In this document: positions 27,024 to 35,678 of the stretch, in pieces | Layout: every line of letters begins with the position of its first letter | Numbering within the stretch: the stretch's first letter is position 1 | NCBI GenBank assembly: GCA_947454485.1 | Contig: CANGJJ010000004.1 | Location: 186,001 to 250,000, forward strand | Direction: 5' to 3' | Source of the DNA: Beijerinckiaceae bacterium | Lineage (GTDB): Bacteria; Pseudomonadota; Alphaproteobacteria; Rhizobiales; Beijerinckiaceae | Length of the DNA stretch: 64,000 nt | Position numbers and translations under genes: made by a program | The notes under the pieces: generated by a model | Told to the model about the DNA's origin: nothing | Database searches by the model: none | What the model saw: the letters and a program-made list of their open reading frames with translations, nothing else

Positions 27024-27055
27024 TAAAAAAAGAGGCACCATCGCTGGTGCCTCTT
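27024..27055 (-). terminator. ettA terminator
   Basis: AAGAGGCACCA-TCGC-TGGTGCCTCTT (27030-27055) is a perfect 11-bp stem. On the minus strand it is followed by a run of T, and it lies 25 bp past the ettA stop. Confidence 0.9.
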
Positions 27056-27080
27056 CTTGAAAGTTCTCGCTGTTTGGAAA

Positions 27081-28733
27081 TCAGCGGCTGAACTTCTTAT
27101 ACTTCAGGCGATGCGGGATGACGCTGTCGACGCCCAGACGGCGCTTCTTGTCTTCCTCATAGTCATGGAAGTTGCCTTCGAACCATTCCACATGGCTCTC
27201 GCCTTCAAAGGCAAGCATATGGGTGGCGATACGATCCAGGAAGAAGCGATCATGCGAGATGATCACAGCGCAACCGGCAAATTCGGTCAGCGCATCTTCC
27301 AAGGCGCGCAATGTATCGACGTCGAGATCGTTGGTCGGTTCGTCGAGCAGCAGAACATTCGCGCCGCTCTTGAGCATCTTGGCGAGATGGACGCGGTTGC
27401 GCTCACCACCTGACAACATGCCGACCTTCTTCTGCTGGTCGGGACCCTTGAAGTTGAAGGTCGAGCAATAGCCGCGCGAATTGATCTCGCGCTTGCCCAG
27501 ATAGATGATGTCATTGCCGCCGGAGATCTCTTCCCACACGGTCTTCTTGTCATCGAGCGTGTCGCGCGACTGATCGACATAGCCCAGCTGCACACTTTCA
27601 CCGATGGAGATCGCGCCACCGTCGGGCTTCTCCTGACCGGTGATCATGCGGAACAAGGTCGTCTTACCAGCACCATTGGGACCGATCACGCCGACAATGC
27701 CGCCGGGGGGCAGCTTGAAAGACAAATCATCAATCAGAAGCTTGTCTTGGAAGCCCTTCGAGAGATGATCGAATTCGATGACATTCTGGCCCAGACGCTC
27801 AGCCACCGGAATGATGATCTGCGCGGTTGAAGGCGCCTTGTCATTCTGCTTGGCGAGCAATTCGTCATAGCGCTGAATACGCGCCTTGGATTTGGCTTGG
27901 CGGGCTTTGGGCGAGGAGGCAATCCACTCGCTTTCGGCTTCCAGCGCGCGCTGGCGTGCCTCTTCTTCGCGGCCTTCTTGGGCAAGGCGCTTCTGCTTTT
28001 GCTGCAGCCATGAGGAATAGTTGCCCTCATAGGGAATGCCGCGACCGCGATCCAATTCGAGAATCCAGCTCGTCACATTGTCGAGGAAGTAGCGATCATG
28101 GGTGACGATGAGAATGGCGCCGGGATAGTTGCGCAGATGGCCTTCGAGCCAGTTCACCGTCTCAGCATCAAGATGGTTGGTCGGTTCGTCGAGCAGCAGA
28201 AGTTCGGGCTGTTCGAGCAGCAATTTGCACAAAGCCACGCGGCGGCGCTCACCACCCGACAGACGGTCCACGGCCCAGTCATCGGGCGGGCAGCCGAGGG
28301 CTTCCATTGCCTGATCAACCTGACTGTCGAGATCCCACAGGCCCTGTGCCTCGATCTCGTCCTGCAGTTTGGTCATTTCATCGGCCGTCTCGTCAGAATA
28401 ATTCATGGCGAGTTCGTTGTAGCGGTCGAGAATGTCCTTCTTGGGCTTCACGCCCAGCATGACATTGCCGCGCACATCAAGGCTTGTGTCGAGCTGCGGC
28501 TCTTGTGGTAGATAGCCAACGCGCGCGCCCTCAGAGACCCAGGCTTCGCCCGAAAACTCCGTGTCCCATCCTGCCATGATTTTGAGGAGGGTCGACTTAC
28601 CCGCGCCGTTCACACCCAGCACACCAATCTTGGCGTCTGGATAGAAGGACAGATGGACGTTTTCGAGAACCTTCTTGCCGCCGGGCCAGCTCTTGGAGAG
28701 ACCCTGCATGTGATAGATGAACTGCCGCGCCAT
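27081..28733 (-). CDS. ettA: ABC-F protein EttA, energy-dependent translational throttle
   Basis: A 550-residue soluble ABC-F ATPase with two nucleotide-binding domains. Walker A motifs are [11 protein letters not shown] (about 39-49) and [11 protein letters not shown] (about 352-362); signatures are [12 protein letters not shown] and [12 protein letters not shown]; both have [15 protein letters not shown] Walker B. EttA binds the ribosomal E site and gates entry into elongation according to the ATP/ADP level. Length and the arm region between the domains match E. coli EttA (555). No membrane domain is present, so it is not a transporter. It has its own strong terminator. Confidence 0.95.
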   Translation of the reverse strand: MARQFIYHMQGLSKSWPGGKKVLENVHLSFYPDAKIGVLGVNGAGKSTLLKIMAGWDTEFSGEAWVSEGARVGYLPQEPQLDTSLDVRGNVMLGVKPKKDILDRYNELAMNYSDETADEMTKLQDEIEAQGLWDLDSQVDQAMEALGCPPDDWAVDRLSGGERRRVALCKLLLEQPELLLLDEPTNHLDAETVNWLEGHLRNYPGAILIVTHDRYFLDNVTSWILELDRGRGIPYEGNYSSWLQQKQKRLAQEGREEEARQRALEAESEWIASSPKARQAKSKARIQRYDELLAKQNDKAPSTAQIIIPVAERLGQNVIEFDHLSKGFQDKLLIDDLSFKLPPGGIVGVIGPNGAGKTTLFRMITGQEKPDGGAISIGESVQLGYVDQSRDTLDDKKTVWEEISGGNDIIYLGKREINSRGYCSTFNFKGPDQQKKVGMLSGGERNRVHLAKMLKSGANVLLLDEPTNDLDVDTLRALEDALTEFAGCAVIISHDRFFLDRIATHMLAFEGESHVEWFEGNFHDYEEDKKRRLGVDSVIPHRLKYKKFSR

Positions 28734-28789
28734 GGGGCTGAGAACCTTTGAATGGAAGGAGACTGCAGCTCTTTTAGCTGTGCCGCGAC

Positions 28790-29692
28790 TTAGGGTCCAG
28801 CACGATCAGGGGCTGGATTGAGGTCAGCTGTGCGGGGTCGATCAAGCCACCACAGAGCCATGAGCGCGATCACGATGCCCGCCACAATATCGGTCAGGAA
28901 ATGCCCACCGATGGCCAAGGTCGACACCAGCATCACGCCATTGAGCACCGCCCCCACAGGCCCAAGCCAGCCGAGCCGCCAAAAGGCGCGTGTCATGATC
29001 ACCGCCAGCACGGCGTGGAAGGAGGGGAAGGTGACAAGTCCCTCGACCTCACGCAGGTCGAAAGAAGCAAAGCTCCCATCGCGCAGCGCATGATAATGGG
29101 CCAGGTGATAGCGCCCGAAAGGCTGCAAAATATCTGCGCCAATCTCGTGAAAGGGATAAGTGCCCAGCGCCGGCAGAAGGGCAGAGCCTATGAGAACAAC
29201 GAGGCTGGTGAGCGTGTAAATCGTCAGGAAGCGCTCGAGCGCCGGACGATCTTTGATGGCAAGGCCGATGAGGATGAAGATCAATTGTCCTGAGCAGCTG
29301 AAATAGACCCATTCCAGCAAGGTCGAGATGTGAGGGCGCTCCACCAGCCATCCGATATGGGCGGGGAAATCAAAGCCCAGCGCTTGATCCATCGCCGCCA
29401 GTTCCTGATCGCGCAATGGCAAGGCGCTGGTGGTGATGATGTAGCTGAACAGGGCCGCAACTGCCGAATAGGCGACGAGAAAGGCTGTGGCACTCAGACT
29501 GGCCGCGATGATGGGGGCAGGGCGGCGGGTCGCATAGAAGCCTGCCAAAGCCAGCAGCACGGCGCTCAGAGAGGCGATGGCGAGCAGCGGCATGCTGACC
29601 ACAGAAAAGCCCGCCCAAGGCAGTAGCGCAGCATTGAGCGCGGCAAGGCCGACAGTGGCGATCCAGATGCTGGGACGGGGCAGGAGGCTCAT
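28790..29692 (-). CDS. PAP2-superfamily membrane phosphatase/phosphotransferase
   Basis: A 300-residue integral membrane protein with about seven hydrophobic segments. The C-terminal part has the PAP2-type motifs VTFPSFHA (catalytic His, about 231-238) and [11 protein letters not shown] (about 273-283). The first motif of classic PAP2 is degenerate, as in the Aur1/Ipt1-like PAP2_3 branch, which transfers or hydrolyses lipid phosphate groups. It follows the SGNH hydrolase and OpgC-like genes on the same strand, suggesting a role in envelope lipid or glycan modification. The substrate is unknown. Confidence 0.78.
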   Translation of the reverse strand: MSLLPRPSIWIATVGLAALNAALLPWAGFSVVSMPLLAIASLSAVLLALAGFYATRRPAPIIAASLSATAFLVAYSAVAALFSYIITTSALPLRDQELAAMDQALGFDFPAHIGWLVERPHISTLLEWVYFSCSGQLIFILIGLAIKDRPALERFLTIYTLTSLVVLIGSALLPALGTYPFHEIGADILQPFGRYHLAHYHALRDGSFASFDLREVEGLVTFPSFHAVLAVIMTRAFWRLGWLGPVGAVLNGVMLVSTLAIGGHFLTDIVAGIVIALMALWWLDRPRTADLNPAPDRAGP

Positions 29693-29740
29693 GGGACGAG
29701 ATGTCGCCCATCAGCTCAATCTTGGCAATATGGAGGAGCG

Positions 29741-30523
29741 CTATTTTGAGGGCGGCTCGATCTTCGGCAGGTCTTTTTTGCGGACGAAGAGATTGGCGAT
29801 GACCGCATGGGCGACATGTTCGGCCATGCATTGATAGCCGGTGTCGTTCAAATGCAGATCATCACCCGAGACGAGGCTCTCGCTGCCGGGTTGGTGTCGC
29901 GCAATGAACTGCATCGCATCATAGCGGCGCACATGAAGAACATTGTGCTCGCTCGCCACCTTCTGCAGGGTTTGGCGAATAATGAAGTAGTTCTCATCGC
30001 GCGCGAATTTTGGCGTGTACTGAAGGCCGACGAGCACAACGTCGATATCATTGCCCTTCAGCCATTCAACGGTTGAGCTAACGGTGCGCTCAAAGTCCGC
30101 TGCGCTCACGCGCGCGAGTGCGTCATTGGTGCCAAGCTGCCACAGGACAACGTCGGGCTTTTCCAAAGCCACTTCCATGCGCAAACGATCGGCGGTGGTG
30201 GCAGCCACTTCGCCCGAGACGCCGCGATTGGTGATCTGCGCCTCAACACCCTTGAGTGCTGATTCAAGAATGCCACGCAGCTGAGCTGGATAGGTCTTGC
30301 GGCGCGAAGAGGCGCCAACCCCAGTGGTCGAGGAGGAGCCGATGGCAAGGATGCGCAGCGGGCCACCTTTTTCAAGGCGTTCAGCCAGATGGGCGAGGGG
30401 TGCATTGGCCGCAATGTCGGAGCCGGGCGCCTCGCATTGCGGGCTCAGCGGCGGGGGATTGCTCTGCGCCATTGCTGATGAGCAAAAGGCAAGCACAAGC
30501 AGAGTTGCAGCAAAGCTCCTCAT
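29741..30523 (-). CDS. Exported SGNH/GDSL-family hydrolase
   Basis: A 260-residue esterase-like protein with signal peptide MRSFAATLLVLAFCSSAMAQ. Block I is GSSSTTGVG (nucleophile Ser about 64), block II has the conserved Gly in NRGVSGE, block III is GTND, and block V is DDLHLND (Asp and His of the triad). It removes or transfers acyl groups, probably in the periplasm. The ATG at 30523 overlaps the OpgC-like stop by ATGA, so the longer frame to 30547 is not needed. Coupling with an OpgC-like acyltransferase suggests a shared glycan or lipid target. Confidence 0.85.
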   Translation of the reverse strand: MRSFAATLLVLAFCSSAMAQSNPPPLSPQCEAPGSDIAANAPLAHLAERLEKGGPLRILAIGSSSTTGVGASSRRKTYPAQLRGILESALKGVEAQITNRGVSGEVAATTADRLRMEVALEKPDVVLWQLGTNDALARVSAADFERTVSSTVEWLKGNDIDVVLVGLQYTPKFARDENYFIIRQTLQKVASEHNVLHVRRYDAMQFIARHQPGSESLVSGDDLHLNDTGYQCMAEHVAHAVIANLFVRKKDLPKIEPPSK

Positions 30524-31602
30524 GATCCGCGCTGACGCCCCCTCCACTCAACGATCCAGGCTGTGAAGCCCATGATTATTATTCCAACACCTAACACGCC
30601 GGTGTCCACCCACAAACTGCTCCCCAACTCGTAGCGCACATATTGCGATAACAGAGCCGTGATCGAACCAAGCGAGAACACATAAAGTGAGTTGCGCCCT
30701 AAAAGCGAGAGAAAGCTGGTTATGGAGGGTAGAAGGCGACTGATAACCGCAAAGAGCCCCGAAAATAAGGCAACCAGCGCCAGCAAATGTAGGATGCGCG
30801 CAGGGGCCGCAAAGGTCTTGTCGAATGTGAAGAGCAGGCGCGGCTGCGGCATCGACAGGGGATTGGGTGTGAAGTCAGTCAAGGCGAGCCACAGGCTCAC
30901 CAGTACGATCGGCGCAGCCAGAATGCGCAGCAAAGTACGGTGGTTGCGGGTAAAGCTGAGCACGCCTTTGGGGTCGGCCACAACAAAGCCCAGAACGAAA
31001 TTCAGCTGCCATGCGAAGGGGTTGAAATACCAGCGCCCTTCGACCGGCCAGGTGGGGATATTCATGCCCGTGATGTGGGTGGCCAGATAAATGGTCAGGC
31101 CAAGGGCCAGAGGAAGCCAGCGCGCCGTGCGATCTGCGATCACGAACAGCGGTGCCATAAACATCAGGACCACATAGAGGGGCAGAATGTCGAAATAGAA
31201 GAGCTGATGGGTCAGGAGCGCGAGGCCAATCTGGGTCTCGACCGGCTCCTGAAAAGCAGCGGCAGCGTTATTCCATTCCAGAAACAGCGGATTTTCAAAG
31301 ATCAAGGCGCCCGCAGCCGTAATGGCCAGCGCCAGCTGCGTCAGGATCATCTGCACGGTGAAGATGGTGATGGCGCGGCTCTCGAGACGGAGCGTGGATT
31401 CCAGCACGCTCATCCGGCCACGGCGGCCATCGACCAGCAGGCGCATCGACCAGCCTGCCAGAAAGACGAAAAGCTCGGCCGCATCCGACAGGCCGAAATT
31501 CCGCATCGTGTAATTTTCGAAGACCAGACCGGGGACGTGATCGATAAAAATCGTGATCAGCGCGAAGCCTCGCCAGAAGTCGATCTCATTCGGCGCGCGC
31601 AT
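30520..31602 (-). CDS. OpgC-like membrane acyltransferase
   Basis: A 360-residue protein with about ten membrane segments. The N-terminus RAPNEIDFWRGFALITIFIDHVPG (about 2-25), with the conserved DFWRG and DHVPG, and the following GLSDAAELFVFLAGWS are typical of the OpgC/acyltransferase-3-like family. OpgC adds succinyl groups to osmoregulated periplasmic glucans in alphaproteobacteria. The opgG and opgH genes are not in the window, so the glycan acceptor is not proven. Its stop overlaps the start of an exported SGNH hydrolase. It diverges from mraZ across 340 bp. Confidence 0.83.
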   Translation of the reverse strand: MRAPNEIDFWRGFALITIFIDHVPGLVFENYTMRNFGLSDAAELFVFLAGWSMRLLVDGRRGRMSVLESTLRLESRAITIFTVQMILTQLALAITAAGALIFENPLFLEWNNAAAAFQEPVETQIGLALLTHQLFYFDILPLYVVLMFMAPLFVIADRTARWLPLALGLTIYLATHITGMNIPTWPVEGRWYFNPFAWQLNFVLGFVVADPKGVLSFTRNHRTLLRILAAPIVLVSLWLALTDFTPNPLSMPQPRLLFTFDKTFAAPARILHLLALVALFSGLFAVISRLLPSITSFLSLLGRNSLYVFSLGSITALLSQYVRYELGSSLWVDTGVLGVGIIIMGFTAWIVEWRGRQRGS

Positions 31603-31819
31603 TCGGCAGCTCAGTCCCCGTTGGCCCGAAGGGGCCTTAACGCACAGGTAGCATGCTGGCCGGGCGAGGCAATAAGCAATGAGAACAAGCTTGGGCGACC
31701 ATGGGAACCTGATGGCAAAAATGCTGTCCGAACGGGCACCTTCCTGAACACTTCCTTAACTTTAACAAGTCCTAATGGCCCCCGTAGCGGGGTGTCCCGT
31801 TTCGACTCACTCTATTGAC
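31603..31819. other. Intergenic region upstream of the dcw cluster
   Basis: No coding frame with a ribosome site is seen here. It contains CTTAACTTTAAC (31755-31766), a short CCCCG-TAG-CGGGG hairpin (31780-31792), a GANTC site (GACTC, 31804-31808) and TTGACG (31815-31820), a good -35 box candidate just before the MraZ repeats. Confidence 0.5.
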
Positions 31820-31854
31820 GCCCATAAAATCCCATGGTATCCCAAACCATCCCG
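31820..31854. promoter_or_regulatory. MraZ operator: four repeats at 10-bp period
   Basis: GCCCA (31820), TCCCA (31830), TCCCA (31840) and TCCCG (31850) occur at exact 10-bp steps, one helical turn apart. On the other strand they read TGGGN-N5, the known MraZ-binding repeat. They start at the end of a TTGACG -35 candidate, in the right place for autorepression of mraZ and the cluster. Confidence 0.82.
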
Positions 31855-31942
31855 TACCGAGTTGCGTGCGCATCGGCGTTGCTGGCGATCCGTCCCAAGA
31901 CGGCGCGCCCAGTCTCGTTGCGCCTGCTGGCCGGGAGCGTGA

Positions 31943-32416
31943 GTGGAACCCTTGGAACGATTTGTCTCGCACTACACCAACCGGCTCGATGCAAAGGGCC
32001 GGGTGTCGATCCCAGCACCCTTTCGGGGCGTTCTGGCGCGGGACGGATTCGAGGGCCTGTATGTTCACCCTTCGCTGGATGCGGAGGCGCTCGACTGCGG
32101 CGGCCACGCCTTGCTGCAGGAGATCGACGGGTTGCTGGGCGCGCTCTCCCCCTATTCGGAGGAGCGGGACCTGCTCTCGACGGCGCTTCTGGGTACCAGC
32201 GAAGTCCTGAAGGTCGATCCGGAGGGCCGGGTCATCCTGAGCGAGGGTTTGCGGGCCTATGCGGGCATCTTTGGCGAGGTGACCTTCGTGGGGCAGGGAC
32301 ACAAATTTCAGATTTGGGAGCCAAGCCGGTTCCGCGCGCATCTGGACGAGGCCAGAAGCCGGGTGCGCGATTTACGGAAACAGCTCAGCGCCCGACATAC
32401 GGCCGGACGGTCGTAG
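31943..32416 (+). CDS. mraZ: Transcriptional regulator MraZ
   Basis: A 157-residue DNA-binding protein with two AbrB-like half-domains. The paired DxxxR motifs are DAKGR (16-20) and DPEGR (about 92-96). It forms ring oligomers and represses the dcw operon through tandem repeats like those at 31820-31854. Translation starts at GTG 31943, with GGGAG 5 nt upstream; a TTG at 31952 is a less likely alternative. It opens the cluster, 17 bp before rsmH. Confidence 0.94.
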   Translation: MEPLERFVSHYTNRLDAKGRVSIPAPFRGVLARDGFEGLYVHPSLDAEALDCGGHALLQEIDGLLGALSPYSEERDLLSTALLGTSEVLKVDPEGRVILSEGLRAYAGIFGEVTFVGQGHKFQIWEPSRFRAHLDEARSRVRDLRKQLSARHTAGRS

Positions 32417-32433
32417 CCTCGAGGAGCACAAGA

Positions 32434-33474
32434 ATGATGACGGGCCACGGCGATGACCACAATCTCGCCGTTGGCGGACCGGCCCGACACATTCCTGTGC
32501 TCCTTGATGAGGTTCTCGCCGGACTTAATGTTCATTCAGGCGGGCTGTATCTTGACGGCACCTTTGGAGCTGGCGGCTATGCGCGCGCCATCTTGAATGT
32601 CGCAGGCACGCGCCTGATCGCGCTCGACCGCGACCCCAATGCGATTGCAAGCGCAGCCCCCTTGGTGGCGCAGATGGGCGAACGCTTGAGCCTCGTGCAA
32701 ACGCGCTTTGGCGATCTGGCCAAGACGGTCCGCGAGCTTAATCTTGGCGGGCTTGATGGCATCACGCTTGATATCGGCGTGTCCTCGATGCAGCTGGATG
32801 AGGCTGAACGCGGCTTCTCCTTCCGCTTCGATGGCCCGTTGGATATGCGCATGGAGCAGGCAGGTCGCAGCGCCGCTGATATTGTCAATGAGGCGAGCGA
32901 AGAAGAGATCGCCAATATTCTCTACTACTATGGCGAAGAGCGTCTCTCGCGCCGTATCGCGCGTGCCATTGTGCATGATCGTGAGACGCGGCCCTTCACC
33001 ACAACGCGCTCTCTGGCAGGCTTGCTCGAGCGCATCATTCCGCACAAGCCAACCGATATTCATCCTGCCACCCGCACCTTTCAGGCATTGCGCATTGCGG
33101 TGAATGATGAGCTGGGTGAATTGGTGCGCGCCTTGGCGGGTGCTGAAGAGGTGCTCAATGAGGGTGGTCGCTTGGCCATTGTCACCTTCCATTCGCTTGA
33201 AGATCGCATCGTGAAGCAATTCTTCGCCGCGCGCTCGGGCCGTGGTCAGGCGCGCTCGCGCTTGCTGCCGGGTGAGCCTATTCCTGCACCGCAAACTTTT
33301 GATCTCATCGGCAAGCAGCCTGTGATTGCGGGTCCCGAGGAGACAGCGCGCAATCCGCGTGCACGTTCTGCCAAGCTTCGCACAGCCGCGCGCACCAGCG
33401 CGCCAGCGCGTGGTCTTGAGCCTGAGCTTCTGGCGCTGGCGGCTTTGCCGCAACTCAGCCACAAAGGACGCTGA
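32434..33474 (+). CDS. rsmH: 16S rRNA (cytosine-1402-N4)-methyltransferase
   Basis: A 346-residue SAM-dependent enzyme that methylates C1402 in the ribosomal P site. ARHIPVLLDEV (17-27), DGTFGAGGYA (41-50), DIGVSSMQLDEAERGFSF and FHSLEDRIVK are family hallmarks, including the long insertion domain. GAGGAG lies 7 nt before the first of two adjacent ATGs. The frame stays open far upstream across mraZ, but that part is the shadow of mraZ. The stop is 1 nt before the ftsL ATG. Confidence 0.95.
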   Translation: MMTGHGDDHNLAVGGPARHIPVLLDEVLAGLNVHSGGLYLDGTFGAGGYARAILNVAGTRLIALDRDPNAIASAAPLVAQMGERLSLVQTRFGDLAKTVRELNLGGLDGITLDIGVSSMQLDEAERGFSFRFDGPLDMRMEQAGRSAADIVNEASEEEIANILYYYGEERLSRRIARAIVHDRETRPFTTTRSLAGLLERIIPHKPTDIHPATRTFQALRIAVNDELGELVRALAGAEEVLNEGGRLAIVTFHSLEDRIVKQFFAARSGRGQARSRLLPGEPIPAPQTFDLIGKQPVIAGPEETARNPRARSAKLRTAARTSAPARGLEPELLALAALPQLSHKGR

Positions 33475-33475
33475 C

Positions 33476-33865
33476 ATGATCCGTTATCTCAACGTTCTGT
33501 CCATTGCAGCGCTTGTCGGCTCTGCCGCCTATGCCTATTCGATCAAATACGAAACCATGCGCTACTCAGCTGAGATCGTGAAGCTGAAGCATAGTATCGA
33601 ACGTGAGCATACGAATATCGGCATGCTGCGCGCCGAATGGGCGCATCTGACCAATCCGGCTCGCATTCAAGTGCTCGCTGATCGCCATCTTGAGATGCAG
33701 GCCGTCAGCGTTGATCAGATTGTGAAGCCCAGCGATTTGCCTGAGCGCCCGCAACGCGTCGATACGATTGGTCGAAAGTTGGAAGCGCTTGGCTTGGGTG
33801 ACGTGACGTCAACGCCCGCGCAAAAGCGCGCTGGCAGTACAACGCCCACGAGCGGTGGGAGGTGA
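33476..33865 (+). CDS. ftsL: Cell division protein FtsL
   Basis: A 129-residue bitopic membrane protein. A short cytoplasmic start MIRYLN leads into one membrane helix (about 5-22), then a periplasmic coiled coil (YSAEIVKLKHSIEREHTNIGMLRAEW) and the NPARIQVLADRHLEM element typical of alphaproteobacterial FtsL. It joins FtsB and FtsQ in the divisome and helps activate FtsWI. The ATG at 33476 is set by the close rsmH stop. The C-terminus is a basic, Thr/Ser-rich tail. Located between rsmH and ftsI as usual. Confidence 0.9.
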   Translation: MIRYLNVLSIAALVGSAAYAYSIKYETMRYSAEIVKLKHSIEREHTNIGMLRAEWAHLTNPARIQVLADRHLEMQAVSVDQIVKPSDLPERPQRVDTIGRKLEALGLGDVTSTPAQKRAGSTTPTSGGR

Positions 33866-33866
33866 T

Positions 33867-35678
33867 ATGAGCGGATCATTGGACCCACGCTATGCGCGTC
33901 CTCTGGACGAGACGCGCGGCCCGCAAGAGCCCAAGGCCACGCCGCCCCGCAAGGGGTGGTTTGCGCGTTTGATCTCCAGCCTCATTCACACGCGTATCGA
34001 CAAAAGCACATGGCGCATCCGTCTTGTGGCGCTGGGCTTTGCTGCCTTGTTCTGCGTGATTGGTGGTCGCCTTGTTTATCTGGGCATGAAGCCTGAGACG
34101 CAGAGCCTGCGCCGCGCTGTCTATGAAGCTGTGTCGCGTCCGCGCCCCGACATTCTGGATCGCAATGGTGAAATTCTGGCAACCGACATCAAGGTCATGT
34201 CGGTCTATGCCGAGCCGCGCCGCATCATCGATAAAGATGAAGCCGTGGAATTGTTGACCGCTGTTCTGCCAGATGTGAATGCAGCAGAGTTGCGCGCGCG
34301 TCTGTCATCCCGCAAGGGCTTTGTGTGGGTCAAGCGCGGCATCAAGCCCAAAGAGCAGGAAGATATTTTCCGCCTCGGTCTGCCGGGCATTGGCTTTATG
34401 GCTGAGAACAAGCGTGTCTATCCCAATGGGCCTGTGGCTGCGCATGTGTTGGGATATACGAATATCGACAATATCGGCATTGCGGGGATCGAGAAATATC
34501 TTGATGGGCAGGGCTTGGGCGATCTCGCCAGCTTTGGTTTGCGCATCAAGCCGACTGATCTGCGCCCCGTGAATCTTTCGCTTGATCTGCGCGTCACCCA
34601 TGCGCTGCGCGATGAACTTGAAAAGGGCATCGAGAAATATAAAGCCCGCGCGGGTGCTGCGGCTGTTCTTGATGTGAATACGGGCGAGGTCATCGCGCTC
34701 GCGTCTTTGCCTGACTACAATCCCAATAATCCCTCCGACGCGCTTGACCCGATGCGTATCAACCGTATGAGTGTTGGCGTCTATGAAATGGGGTCGACCT
34801 TCAAAGCGATCTCCATCGCCATGGCGCTGGAAGCCAATAAGGTCAATTTGAACTCCCGTCTCGATGCGCGTGAAAATCTGCGCTACGGCGGTTTCTCGAT
34901 TGGCGATTTCCACGCACAGCGACGCATGTTGTCTGTCACCGAAGTCTTTACCTATTCCTCCAATATCGGCACCGCCAAAATGGCGCTGATGGTGGGTGTT
35001 GAAGGCCATAAGGCCTTTCTACGCAAACTGGGCCAGCTGGATCGCTTGGTCACTGAATTGCCAGAGAATGCAAACCCACTCGTGCCGCGCAACTGGGGTG
35101 AGCTGAGCACTGTTACGATTGCTTATGGCCATGGTCTCAATGTCGCGCCTTTGCAGGCCATGATGGCGGTGGGCGCGCTCGTCAATGGCGGCAAGCTCAT
35201 CAAGCCGACGTTCATGATGCGCGGTGAAGATGAGGCGAGGGCCGAGGCGCCGCAAGTCGTGCGCCCGGAGGTCTCCGAAGCCTTGCGCTATTTGATGCGT
35301 GTGAATGCCGAGCGTGGCTCGGCGCGCACGGTGGATGTGCAAGGCTATTATGTGGGTGGCAAGACCGGCACGGCGGAAAAGTCGATCCGTGGTCGCTACC
35401 AGAAGGACAAGGTCTTCACGACCTTTATGGCGGTGGCGCCCGCTGACAAGCCGAAATATCTCTTCCTGACTTTGCTCGACGAGCCGCAGGGCATTTCTGA
35501 AACCCATGGCCAGCGCACCGCTGCCTGGAACTCGGGCGCTGTCACAGGTCAGATCATTCGGCGTGCAGGCAATATGCTGGATCTGCCGCCGCGCCTCGAT
35601 TTGCCGATGCAGCCCTTCCCCTTGCTGGCACGCATGGGCTTTGGGCAAGTCGTGCCCGGACCGAAAGGCAATCTATGA
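33867..35678 (+). CDS. ftsI: Penicillin-binding protein 3, septal transpeptidase FtsI
   Basis: A 603-residue class B PBP. One membrane helix lies near residues 47-67, then the PBP dimerisation domain (RPRPDILDRNGEILATDI), then the transpeptidase with Ser310-x-x-Lys313 (STFK), Ser364-Ser365-Asn366 and Lys499-Thr-Gly-Thr. It cross-links septal peptidoglycan together with FtsW. The ATG at 33867 has GGGAGG 5 nt upstream and lies 1 nt after the ftsL stop. The stop overlaps murE by ATGA. Confidence 0.95.
   Translation: MSGSLDPRYARPLDETRGPQEPKATPPRKGWFARLISSLIHTRIDKSTWRIRLVALGFAALFCVIGGRLVYLGMKPETQSLRRAVYEAVSRPRPDILDRNGEILATDIKVMSVYAEPRRIIDKDEAVELLTAVLPDVNAAELRARLSSRKGFVWVKRGIKPKEQEDIFRLGLPGIGFMAENKRVYPNGPVAAHVLGYTNIDNIGIAGIEKYLDGQGLGDLASFGLRIKPTDLRPVNLSLDLRVTHALRDELEKGIEKYKARAGAAAVLDVNTGEVIALASLPDYNPNNPSDALDPMRINRMSVGVYEMGSTFKAISIAMALEANKVNLNSRLDARENLRYGGFSIGDFHAQRRMLSVTEVFTYSSNIGTAKMALMVGVEGHKAFLRKLGQLDRLVTELPENANPLVPRNWGELSTVTIAYGHGLNVAPLQAMMAVGALVNGGKLIKPTFMMRGEDEARAEAPQVVRPEVSEALRYLMRVNAERGSARTVDVQGYYVGGKTGTAEKSIRGRYQKDKVFTTFMAVAPADKPKYLFLTLLDEPQGISETHGQRTAAWNSGAVTGQIIRRAGNMLDLPPRLDLPMQPFPLLARMGFGQVVPGPKGNL

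Noticed and set aside
31834-32433. Frame open upstream of rsmH across mraZ, suggesting a longer RsmH
   Set aside because: The region is coding for mraZ in another frame, and GAGGAG before the ATG at 32434 sets the true rsmH start.
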